Part shown: piece by piece, positions 8,019-15,940 of the stretch
How the letters are laid out: each line of letters starts with the position of its first letter
How positions within the stretch are numbered: position 1 is the stretch's first letter
NCBI RefSeq assembly: GCF_003260195.1
Contig: NZ_QEIH01000006.1
Span: 248,001 to 312,000, forward strand
Length of the DNA stretch: 64,000 nucleotides
Source: Lutibacter citreus
Lineage (GTDB): Bacteria > Bacteroidota > Bacteroidia > Flavobacteriales > Flavobacteriaceae
Direction of reading: 5' to 3'
Notes under the pieces: generated by a model
The model's input: only the letters and a program-made list of their open reading frames with translations
The model's database searches: none
What the model was told of the DNA's origin: nothing
Made by a program: the position numbers and the translations under genes

Positions 8019-10952
8019 CTAAAACGGGCTTGTTAATTCTATATCTATAAAGCGAAACATTCCGCAAGGTATTTCAACATTTAACATAGAATTTGATGTT
8101 TTAAACTCTTTTCCATCCAAAACATCCACTATTTTTTTAGGAACTATATTATTAAAACTTACAAATGCAATTCTATCATCTGGATTTAAATATCCGTTAT
8201 CTATTATGGTTAATCTCAAATGCGTTGGTGAAGTTTGCGCCACCACCCAAGAAACATCACCAGAAACTGTTATTGGCAATTTAGAGGAGCTGTTTTCAAT
8301 ATCCGATTTTATTGTTTTATAATATGTATCTGCGTTGTATTGAGTTCCACCAGAAGAAGCCGAGAAATAATATTTCCCATCCGTAAAATATTCCTTCATT
8401 TTATCCGCATAAAACGGATGCAAGTGATCAGTTAACTTTCCTCTAGGTGATTCTTTTCCTATTACTTCACTTGGAGGTGTAATTAAGACCAATCCGTTTT
8501 TATATGTTGGCAAAAAATGTTGTCTTCTATCTTTTGCTCCTGAAGCATATTTAGAGAAATCCCATTCCGTTACAGGAGAACCAGGCCAAGTTCCATTCAT
8601 TCTACTAAAAACTCTTGGTGTATTTAACTCAAAATTTTCATCATAATAAGATGTCCATTTTACACCGCTTCCATCCAACGCATAATCTGCATCTGGCTCC
8701 AACATACTTAAATGAACTGGTGAAATACTTAATATTTCATCTCGTTGTGGAACATACAACGCTCCCTTTGCAATCAGTTCCCACAATAAACTCATATACC
8801 CTTGATCTACAGCAAAATTATTAATATATGTAGCTCCAGAAGCAATATTATAAACCATTTGACGTAAAAAATGATTTGGTAATTTCTGATTTGAAAACTG
8901 TCTCAATCTATCAAAACTTGGATTGTCTGGAACACTTCTTGCTCCCCAATTATTAACCGAACCACTTATCCAAACACCCATTCTCCCAGCAACACTAAAA
9001 TCCATGGTTTTACCAGATGTTTCCTCCATTGAAGGCACAAAAACATCTGCATATTCTCCAGAAACTAATTTTGACCATAGCGGCATATGCACATGAGACT
9101 GCCAAAAAGTATGTTTTGTTCTAACATAAATTTTATTTTTACTTCCTTTTGAATATTCTGCTAAAGGATAAAAATGATCATTTAACACCCAAGCAAAATC
9201 ATCGGAATAAGATTCTAGCTCAGGATAAATCATTATATTATATTTACCTTCAGTTTTAGCTACGTCAATTATTTTTTTAAGCGTAGGTGTATTAATCATA
9301 TAAGGATCATTTCCGTGACCACCCCAATAGGATATACCTGGTTCATTTTTAAAAGTTGGTATTAATATATCTTGAACTTCTTGACTTGTTAGCTCATATT
9401 TTTTTCTTCCATCACGCTTATTTTTATAAACCTCATTTGCCAATCCACTTCTATCCCAATTTTCTACTTTGGGCATAAATGTCGATTTTAAAAATAACGG
9501 CGATGTATAATTCGTTTTTATATCATCTACAATTGATGCCACTTCTGAAGTAATGCTTTCTGTCATTAAAATAACTGGTTCTGAATTTTCCCAACTAGGC
9601 TTTTCAAAATTTTCTAAATTATTTCTAATTTTCTGAGTATTTTCTAATATCGAAGCAATTTTTCCAACTGGTTCAATATTTAAAAATGAGTTTTTCCATC
9701 CATCAATCTTTGTATTTAAAATATGAATAGCACTTCCACCAGATTGTGCACTTGCTAAAATTATTTTTTCAGAAGAATGATCAATCCACATATCATTAAA
9801 TGCATAATTAGCAGTTAAAACCTCCGCATTATTAACATTTCTATCTGAGGAAATAATAACTGCACTTGTACCCATTAATACAAAATAATTATATGAATCA
9901 CCCACTTTAAAAGCATCTGCCTGAGCAACTCTATAAGGCGTTTTATCCGTTTTTGGTCTTAATGTCTTCAGTTCAAATTTTATTTGCTCTTGATTGTTTG
10001 TATTAAACTCAACAAAACTAGCATCGTTTAAATGACTACTAGTTCCCATAAAAATTTCATCTACGCCATCATTATTGGTGTCAAAAACTCTTAATTCTCC
10101 TGTAGGTTTATTGTTTTTTAATTTAGTTGAACTACTTGGTAAATTTGCTAAAACATTAAACAAATACATACTCCCTTTAACCTGCATACTATTATTAGTC
10201 CCCAACACAGCGAGCATATCACTTCCATCTGCTTTTTTAACTTTCCTTAAAAAATTGATTGAATGTATATTATTAGCTGGTTTATGATCCCCAAAAGCAG
10301 TTTCTATGGAATATGTTGAAGAGGCAATAGTTTTAACCAAATCTCCAGTGGATGATAGGTAATAATAGTTTAAATCATACCCACCACAAACAACATAAGG
10401 TGTGTTATCTTTACGTACCACGCAAACTGCATTCATCGGAGCAATTGAAGGCTTAAATTCCCATAATTGTTCTCCTTTACTATTAAGGCAATATAAAGTT
10501 CCATCTGCATTTGCTGCAAAAATTTCATCTATATCATCGCCTGTAATATCTTCACACCATATATCATGATTCATAAATCCAGATAATTCATTTTCCCAAA
10601 CAATTTTCCCATCAAAACGTACAGCCAATAAAGTACCTTCATAACTAGAAGCAACAATATAATTGTTCTTCTTACTTTTTGCTACGCGTACTTTTAAAAT
10701 GGTTTTTTTGGTATCGAAACTTATTAATGGATTAACTTCAGTTAATGAAGAAAATTTTAAACTATAATCTCCTGAAGCTTTTTTTGAAGCATTGAATTCC
10801 CAATTTTTAGAGTTATCCGTTTTCCAACTTTCTGTTCCTTTTTCAAAACCAAAATAATCCTGATTTAGAAGATTTGTATTTTGAGCATCTACACTAAGCA
10901 AAGCAAATAAAAACACAAAAATTAATAATATTTTTACACGGAAACCCCCCAT
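8019..10952 (-). CDS. Secreted beta-propeller/glycosidase paralogue, lambda-carrageenase-like (GH150 candidate)
   Basis: 977 residues, the copy nearest the regulator. Signal peptide KILLIFVFLFALLSVDAQ. It differs from the other two copies by about 35 extra residues after the signal peptide (FGFEKGTESWKTDNSKNWEF, then ASGDYSLKFSS), which resemble the first strands of a CBM4/9 jelly roll and look like a domain remnant. The propeller (about 75-400; DTNNDGVDEIFMG) is followed by the conserved C-terminal domain: MTESITSEVAS, SYWGGHGNDPYM at about 541-552, IYPELESYSDDF, VFVPSMEETSGKTMDFS, WPGSPVTEWDFSKYA. The start ATG at 10952 follows a 108-bp gap downstream of the regulator stop. A possible -7 box TAATTTTA (10984-10977) and the putative operator lie in that gap. 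Function is by architecture; the enzyme class is not proven. Confidence 0.6.
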   Translation of the reverse strand: MGGFRVKILLIFVFLFALLSVDAQNTNLLNQDYFGFEKGTESWKTDNSKNWEFNASKKASGDYSLKFSSLTEVNPLISFDTKKTILKVRVAKSKKNNYIVASSYEGTLLAVRFDGKIVWENELSGFMNHDIWCEDITGDDIDEIFAANADGTLYCLNSKGEQLWEFKPSIAPMNAVCVVRKDNTPYVVCGGYDLNYYYLSSTGDLVKTIASSTYSIETAFGDHKPANNIHSINFLRKVKKADGSDMLAVLGTNNSMQVKGSMYLFNVLANLPSSSTKLKNNKPTGELRVFDTNNDGVDEIFMGTSSHLNDASFVEFNTNNQEQIKFELKTLRPKTDKTPYRVAQADAFKVGDSYNYFVLMGTSAVIISSDRNVNNAEVLTANYAFNDMWIDHSSEKIILASAQSGGSAIHILNTKIDGWKNSFLNIEPVGKIASILENTQKIRNNLENFEKPSWENSEPVILMTESITSEVASIVDDIKTNYTSPLFLKSTFMPKVENWDRSGLANEVYKNKRDGRKKYELTSQEVQDILIPTFKNEPGISYWGGHGNDPYMINTPTLKKIIDVAKTEGKYNIMIYPELESYSDDFAWVLNDHFYPLAEYSKGSKNKIYVRTKHTFWQSHVHMPLWSKLVSGEYADVFVPSMEETSGKTMDFSVAGRMGVWISGSVNNWGARSVPDNPSFDRLRQFSNQKLPNHFLRQMVYNIASGATYINNFAVDQGYMSLLWELIAKGALYVPQRDEILSISPVHLSMLEPDADYALDGSGVKWTSYYDENFELNTPRVFSRMNGTWPGSPVTEWDFSKYASGAKDRRQHFLPTYKNGLVLITPPSEVIGKESPRGKLTDHLHPFYADKMKEYFTDGKYYFSASSGGTQYNADTYYKTIKSDIENSSSKLPITVSGDVSWVVAQTSPTHLRLTIIDNGYLNPDDRIAFVSFNNIVPKKIVDVLDGKEFKTSNSMLNVEIPCGMFRFIDIELTSPF

Positions 10953-10994
10953 CTATAATACATTTTATTTAAAGCGTAAAATTATTACTAAAAG

Positions 10995-11016
10995 GTAAAA
11001 CTTTGTAGCTACTAAT
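10995..11016 (-). promoter_or_regulatory. Candidate operator upstream of the 977-residue gene
   Basis: Plus-strand GTAAAACTTTGTAGCTACTA followed by AT resembles the string at 4961-4984 (same GTAAAA, TTTGTA and CT/TAAT blocks, with a 2-nt length difference). It may be a regulator binding site common to the locus. Confidence 0.3.
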
Positions 11017-11060
11017 GTATTTAATGTTTCTTAGGGTAAATTATTTAACTTCTGCTTCAA

Positions 11061-14000
11061 TTAATCTTCAACATGTGAAGCATATTTCCCCGGAGAAATA
11101 TTATAGGTTTCTTTAAATAATTTACTAAAATGAGTACGGCTTTTAAAGCCTGTCATTATATAAACTTCATTTACAGATAATTTCTTATAACGTAAAAATT
11201 CAGCTGCTTTTTTTAACCTAAATGCTTTCAGCAGTTCAAATGGAGTTTGATCTGTTAATGCCTTCACCTTTTTATAAAAATGAGTTCTATTAAGGTATAA
11301 TTCTTTTGCAAAACTATTTAAATCTAACTCTTGATTATCCAAGTTTTTATCCATTAAATTATACAGCTTTTCTAAAAAACTTGCGTCTTTAGAGCTTTCT
11401 TTATTATTTTCAAAAGATAATGGTAATTCAATTTTAAACCTTTGTCTAAGTGTTTTTCTACTCTTTAAAAGCGCTTCTGTTTTAGTAACTAAATACTGTA
11501 TATTAAATGGTTTCTTTATATAGGAATCTGCACCATATTTTAACCCAAATAACTCATCTTCAATTGATGTACTTGCTGTTAATAGAATTACTGGAATATG
11601 ACTTGTTTTAATATCTGATTTAATTTGTTTACATAGATCAAACCCATTTAATTCTGGCATTAAAACATCACTAATTATAATATCTGGCCACTCATTTTCT
11701 AAAGCATTTAAACATTCTTTTCCATTTTCAAAAGATTTTACTTCAAAAAAGTTAGATAGAATACTACAAACAAAATTTCTCATTTCGTAATTATCTTCTG
11801 CAAAGAAAATTTTAGCATTTAAAAATTCTTTATCCACATCCAGACCGGAAATATTTACATCATTATCAAACTCTTTTTCAATATTAGGTGTATATGTTTT
11901 TTCTGCAGTTAATATTTTTAATTCAGCCTCATCTTCATCTTCAAGAATTAAATTTTTTACTATTGGTAAGACAACAGTAAACTCACTTCCTTCATTTAAT
12001 TTACTAGTTGCATTTATATATCCATAATGCATATCTACCAATCTTTTAGAAAACGCCAATCCAATTCCAGATCCGCCGGTATATGCACTATGTTTTTTTT
12101 GAGATTGATAAAATCTCTCAAAAATATGCTCTAAATCATCTGTATCTATACCTCTACCTGTATCTTTAATATGAATTATTAAATTATTATTATTTCGCTC
12201 AAAATGAAGCAGAATTTTATCACCTGCCTTTGTATATTTAAAAGCATTGTTCAATAAATTATTAATTATTTTCTCTAATTTATCTTTATCTGCAGATACA
12301 AATATTTTTGATTTTCCTTTTACTACTTCAAATTCTTTTTTATCAATTTCAGCCATAAACTTAAAATCTGAAGTAAGTTCCTCAATAAAATTATTGAAAT
12401 TAAAACTTGAAAAATGCATTTTTAATAAATTGGCATCTGCTCGTTGAAAATCATGAACTTGATCAACCAATTGCGATATTTTCTTAGCCTGTCTTTGAAC
12501 AATTGATAGTTTTGAGCTTACATCACTATTACTTTTAAACCTATCTACTAGTATTGAAATAGGACCAGAAATTAAAGTTAATGGCGTTTTAATTTCATGA
12601 GAAATATTTGAAAAAAATCGAAGTTTTGCTTTATTCAAATCCTTTACCGTATCAATTTCTAATTGTTCAATTTCAACCCTATGATTTAAAGTTTGAATTT
12701 TTAAAATAACATATACTGCAATGAAAATTAATAAGGCTAATAATGAAAAATATAAAAAGTATGCCAACCCTGTTTTCCAGAATGGAGGAGCAATAGTTAT
12801 TTTAAGTTTTTTAGGTGGTGTCCAGTTTCCTGCAGCATCTGAAGCCATAACGTTTAGCTCATATTTTCCAGCTGGCAAACCATTATAATGAACTGTATTT
12901 TGATTAGAAGGAACCTCAATCCATTCTTCATTTATTGGCTCTAACCTATATTTTAAATTGTGATTTTTTGGGTTTGAAAAATGAAGGGAAATCAAATCTA
13001 CCGAGAATACATTTTCATTATGTTTCAATTCAATATTATCAATTTCAGCTAAACTTGTATTTAAAAGCACCCTATTGTTTACAGTATCTCCAGGTGAAAT
13101 TACATTATTAAACAATTTAAATGCTCCAAACTCTAACCTAGGTAAAGCTTCTTTGTTTGAAATTTCTCCTGGTTGAAAATAACAAAACCCATCTAGACCA
13201 GAAAAAACCATTGATTTTTTTCCAACTGAATTTGCCGCATATGAAAAATCTTCAAAAGGCAATCCATCTTCTTTTGTAAACCTTCTTATACTAAAATCTT
13301 TAATATTTACTAAATTTAAACCAATATTAGTAGCTACCCATAAATTATTCTCTTGATCGTATAGTATATTTTTTACAGTGTTATTTGATAAACCATTTTT
13401 TTCTGTTAACGGCATAAACTCTGGTTCTGTTTCGCCATTTAAAACTTTACAAATTCCACCTCCTTCAGTTCCTAACCATAATTCTTTATTTGGTAGTCTA
13501 ATAATTGAGGTTACGAAGTTACTTGACAATGATTTTTTATTATTTATATCATTTACATATTGTTTAACTTCTATATTCTCAAATTTAGTATTTCCATCAC
13601 CAATATCCATCCTATACAAGCCGTCAGAATCATCTCCAATCCAAATAAAATCATATAAAGGATCTGCATAAACATATCTTACAAGAGACAATTTATTAGT
13701 TTTAAAAAACGGATGCTTTTCATTAAAAGATTCAATTTTCTGAACATCTCCTTTTTTATTTAAAGATATTCTATGAATATCAGATATGCTACCGGTCCAT
13801 ATATTTCCATATTTATCTTGGGCAATAGTTCTTGGTTGAATATCACTAAATTTTTCAGGAAAATTATCGGTAATCTTTTCTATTTTATTACTTTCATGCT
13901 TTATTCTACACAAACCAAACCCAGAAATTTTAACCCATAAATTTTTCCTTGAATCAACAAAAGCATTATTTACGTTTTTATTATGTTCTTTTGGTATTTT

Positions 14001-15191
14001 AAAATCTAGAGGCTCAAACTTATTTTTTGAAATATTAAATAATCCAATTCCTCCATGACTTGCCGTTACATAGAATCGATTCTTATCTATTGGTGATATA
14101 CTTAAAACATTATTAGACTGTATGGCATCACTATACCCCATACTTGTATTATAACTCTTAAATCCACTCTCTTCAACATCAAATTGAAAAACACCCTTAT
14201 TAAAAGTGGTTACCCAACAACCACTATTTGTTCTAGAATTTATTGAACTTATTCTTGTTAACCCCGATTTTAATATGAACCTAGATTTTTCATAATTTCT
14301 TCCATTAATAAAAGATTGAACATTATTTATTTTTATAACCCCTTCATCGTTGGTTCCTAGCCAAAGATTATTTAATTTATCAATAGAAGCACTTGTGAAT
14401 TTAAATTCTTTTAAGTCAATATTTTTTAGTCTAAAAGTATCATCGCTTGGTTTATAAACAATTATTCCAATACCTTTTTCTAAAGTAACTAGAATTGTAT
14501 TTTTATTTGCGCGAATTATATTATTGGTTGGAACTGTAACATCTAATTTATTGTGAAGAATTTTTTGAAATTTCTTAGTATTTATATTGAATAATTCTAA
14601 TCCTCTTTGTGTAGAAAATAGATATTTTTCATTATCTAGTTTAATTCCATTATAAAACTTTCTCTTATTTGCCTTATCAGATGTTGTATAACTCTTAATA
14701 AAAGAATAATTTTCATCAAAAACCATTACCCCATTATCTTCTGTTGCACATAAAATTAATTCATTATGCTCATCAATAATTATTTTTCTAATTATTGGTC
14801 CATTTACACCCTTATTTAATAAATTATTTGAATATATATTTTTGAATTTCTCAGTTTTGTAATCGTAAATAGTAATTCCACGATCTGTACCAATCCATAA
14901 GTTACCTTTAGTATCCTCATTTATTGCTCTAACTCTATTACTAACCAGTATTTTTTCATCAATTGTATTTTTATAAGTCTTAAGAGTATAACCATCATAT
15001 TTGTTTAACCCATCATATGTTCCAAACCACAAATAACCTTTTGAATCTTCTAAAATTGAAGTAACCCCATTATGAGCTAAACCTTCATAAATAGAAAGTT
15101 GATTTGAATACTTCAATTCTTTTTCTTGAGAAAACAAGCTAGAGACTGAAAACACTAGTATGAAAAATAACTTAAATGCTAATTTTAACAT
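11061..15191 (-). CDS. Hybrid two-component system sensor/regulator of the polysaccharide locus
   Basis: 1376 residues, the usual size of Bacteroidota HTCS proteins. After a signal peptide, residues about 30-690 carry two-component-regulator propeller repeats (DSKGYLWFGTYDGLNKYDG, TKGNLWIGTDRGI, NNLWVATNIGLN), then a Y_Y_Y domain at about 720-795 (LKYRLEPINEEWI, LPAGKYELNVMASD). One transmembrane helix lies at about 809-832. The cytoplasmic part has a histidine kinase core (ISHEIKTP, phospho-acceptor His865; ATPase motifs INNLLNNAFKY, DTGRGI, GGSGIGLA), a receiver domain (ISDVLMPELNG, phospho-acceptor Asp1175; KKPF) and a C-terminal AraC-type HTH (ELYLNRTHFYKKV, TGFKSRTHFSKLFKE). Such one-protein systems bind a glycan breakdown product in the periplasm and activate the neighbouring degradation genes, so the downstream minus-strand genes are its likely targets. 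Confidence 0.93.
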   Translation of the reverse strand: MLKLAFKLFFILVFSVSSLFSQEKELKYSNQLSIYEGLAHNGVTSILEDSKGYLWFGTYDGLNKYDGYTLKTYKNTIDEKILVSNRVRAINEDTKGNLWIGTDRGITIYDYKTEKFKNIYSNNLLNKGVNGPIIRKIIIDEHNELILCATEDNGVMVFDENYSFIKSYTTSDKANKRKFYNGIKLDNEKYLFSTQRGLELFNINTKKFQKILHNKLDVTVPTNNIIRANKNTILVTLEKGIGIIVYKPSDDTFRLKNIDLKEFKFTSASIDKLNNLWLGTNDEGVIKINNVQSFINGRNYEKSRFILKSGLTRISSINSRTNSGCWVTTFNKGVFQFDVEESGFKSYNTSMGYSDAIQSNNVLSISPIDKNRFYVTASHGGIGLFNISKNKFEPLDFKIPKEHNKNVNNAFVDSRKNLWVKISGFGLCRIKHESNKIEKITDNFPEKFSDIQPRTIAQDKYGNIWTGSISDIHRISLNKKGDVQKIESFNEKHPFFKTNKLSLVRYVYADPLYDFIWIGDDSDGLYRMDIGDGNTKFENIEVKQYVNDINNKKSLSSNFVTSIIRLPNKELWLGTEGGGICKVLNGETEPEFMPLTEKNGLSNNTVKNILYDQENNLWVATNIGLNLVNIKDFSIRRFTKEDGLPFEDFSYAANSVGKKSMVFSGLDGFCYFQPGEISNKEALPRLEFGAFKLFNNVISPGDTVNNRVLLNTSLAEIDNIELKHNENVFSVDLISLHFSNPKNHNLKYRLEPINEEWIEVPSNQNTVHYNGLPAGKYELNVMASDAAGNWTPPKKLKITIAPPFWKTGLAYFLYFSLLALLIFIAVYVILKIQTLNHRVEIEQLEIDTVKDLNKAKLRFFSNISHEIKTPLTLISGPISILVDRFKSNSDVSSKLSIVQRQAKKISQLVDQVHDFQRADANLLKMHFSSFNFNNFIEELTSDFKFMAEIDKKEFEVVKGKSKIFVSADKDKLEKIINNLLNNAFKYTKAGDKILLHFERNNNNLIIHIKDTGRGIDTDDLEHIFERFYQSQKKHSAYTGGSGIGLAFSKRLVDMHYGYINATSKLNEGSEFTVVLPIVKNLILEDEDEAELKILTAEKTYTPNIEKEFDNDVNISGLDVDKEFLNAKIFFAEDNYEMRNFVCSILSNFFEVKSFENGKECLNALENEWPDIIISDVLMPELNGFDLCKQIKSDIKTSHIPVILLTASTSIEDELFGLKYGADSYIKKPFNIQYLVTKTEALLKSRKTLRQRFKIELPLSFENNKESSKDASFLEKLYNLMDKNLDNQELDLNSFAKELYLNRTHFYKKVKALTDQTPFELLKAFRLKKAAEFLRYKKLSVNEVYIMTGFKSRTHFSKLFKETYNISPGKYASHVED

Positions 15192-15252
15192 AAATAAACT
15201 TAACCTTAAAACAACATAATTTTGCTGAAATTGAATAAAATACTGAGAGAAA

Positions 15253-15260
15253 CAAAAGTA
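15253..15260 (-). promoter_or_regulatory. Candidate -7 box for the HTCS gene
   Basis: Minus strand reads TACTTTTG, a perfect TAnnTTTG match, 62 nt upstream of the ATG at 15191. No clear -33 TTG. Between here and the small-RNA element (15261-15470) nothing else was recognised. Confidence 0.4.
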
Positions 15261-15474
15261 ATTAATTTAAAGTTAATATTTAGGGTCACTTATATTAAAT
15301 ATAGTGAAGAATACTAGGTCTTTAAAGCAATACATAATAATAGCTCTATTAAATTACCCATTAATAAAATAGAATCAAATTTAAATAAAATATGAAACTA
15401 TTAAATTTAACTAAAAAAAAATAGGACCTTGAAAATTATTAAAAGAAATATTTATTTTTAATTAAATAATCTAG

Positions 15475-15482
15475 TATCTTTG
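15475..15482 (+). promoter_or_regulatory. Promoter -7 box of small RNA copy A
   Basis: TATCTTTG is a perfect TAnnTTTG match, ending 7 nt before the first base of the 5' hairpin. Equivalent boxes precede the three other copies. Confidence 0.55.
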
Positions 15483-15489
15483 ACCCTAG

Positions 15490-15558
15490 TTGTGGGTTAT
15501 TTTTCCCACAATCTTTTTCATAGCAATTTACCCACCTCTCAACGATGTGGGTTTTTTT
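15490..15558 (+). ncRNA. Small RNA family, copy A
   Basis: Order of elements: 5' stem TTGTGGG (15490-15496) / CCCACAA (15505-15511), the invariant segment ATCTTTTTCATAGCAATTT (15511-15529), then terminator stem CCCAC (15531-15535) / GTGGG (15547-15551) followed by seven T. Three more copies (57710, 58082, 61907) share the invariant segment exactly but have different stem sequences that still pair. Compensatory change of this kind supports a folded RNA. Length about 70 nt. It is bounded by its own promoter box and terminator and overlaps no gene. It could belong to an Rfam family such as Flavo-1, which I cannot check. In this copy only, the 5' arm GTGGG could also pair with the terminator's CCCAC. 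Confidence 0.7.
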
Positions 15559-15652
15559 ATTTCAAAAAACAGTTTCAATTAATCTTCTGATTTATTTTAT
15601 TCACATATGAATAGAAATATCTAAACTTAAAATATATTTAAATTTAAGACAT

Positions 15653-15692
15653 AAAAAAACCACAATCCTTAAGAAAAGAATTGTGGAATATA
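15653..15692 (-). terminator. Terminator of tRNA-Gln
   Basis: On the minus strand CCACAAT (15686-15680), loop, ATTGTGG (15666-15660), then a T-run (15659-15653), directly downstream of the tRNA. Confidence 0.75.
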
Positions 15693-15696
15693 GCAG

Positions 15697-15767
15697 TTGA
15701 CCTACAAGGACTCGAACCTTGACTGACGATACCAAAAACCGGAGTGCTACCATTACACCATAGGTCA
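15697..15767 (-). tRNA. tRNA-Gln (anticodon TTG)
   Basis: The minus strand folds as a cloverleaf. Acceptor TGACCTA/TAGGTCA (7 bp, perfect), D arm GTGTAATGGTAGCAC, anticodon loop TTTTGGT giving anticodon TTG, T arm CAAGG-TTCGAGT-CCTTG, discriminator A. The CCA end is not encoded. The outermost pair of the anticodon stem is a C/T mismatch; the other four pairs are good. Confidence 0.95.
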
Positions 15768-15940
15768 TTTTGCGGGTGCAAATTTAGTGGAAAGTTTGAA
15801 TTCTGCAAATAAATTTCAACTTTTTTTTCAACTTTTTTTTAAAACATAGAGTTTTAGTACATTATTAACTAATAGTACAAAGCTTATTTTCAATAATTAC
15901 GTTTAATTTTATTAAATTCGCCACGTACAAAATAAACCAT

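Noticed and set aside
15490..15558. Riboswitch or attenuator for a downstream gene
   Set aside because: The hairpin-linker-terminator unit is not followed by a co-directional gene at copies A, C or D, and the alternative pairing seen in copy A is not conserved in B-D.
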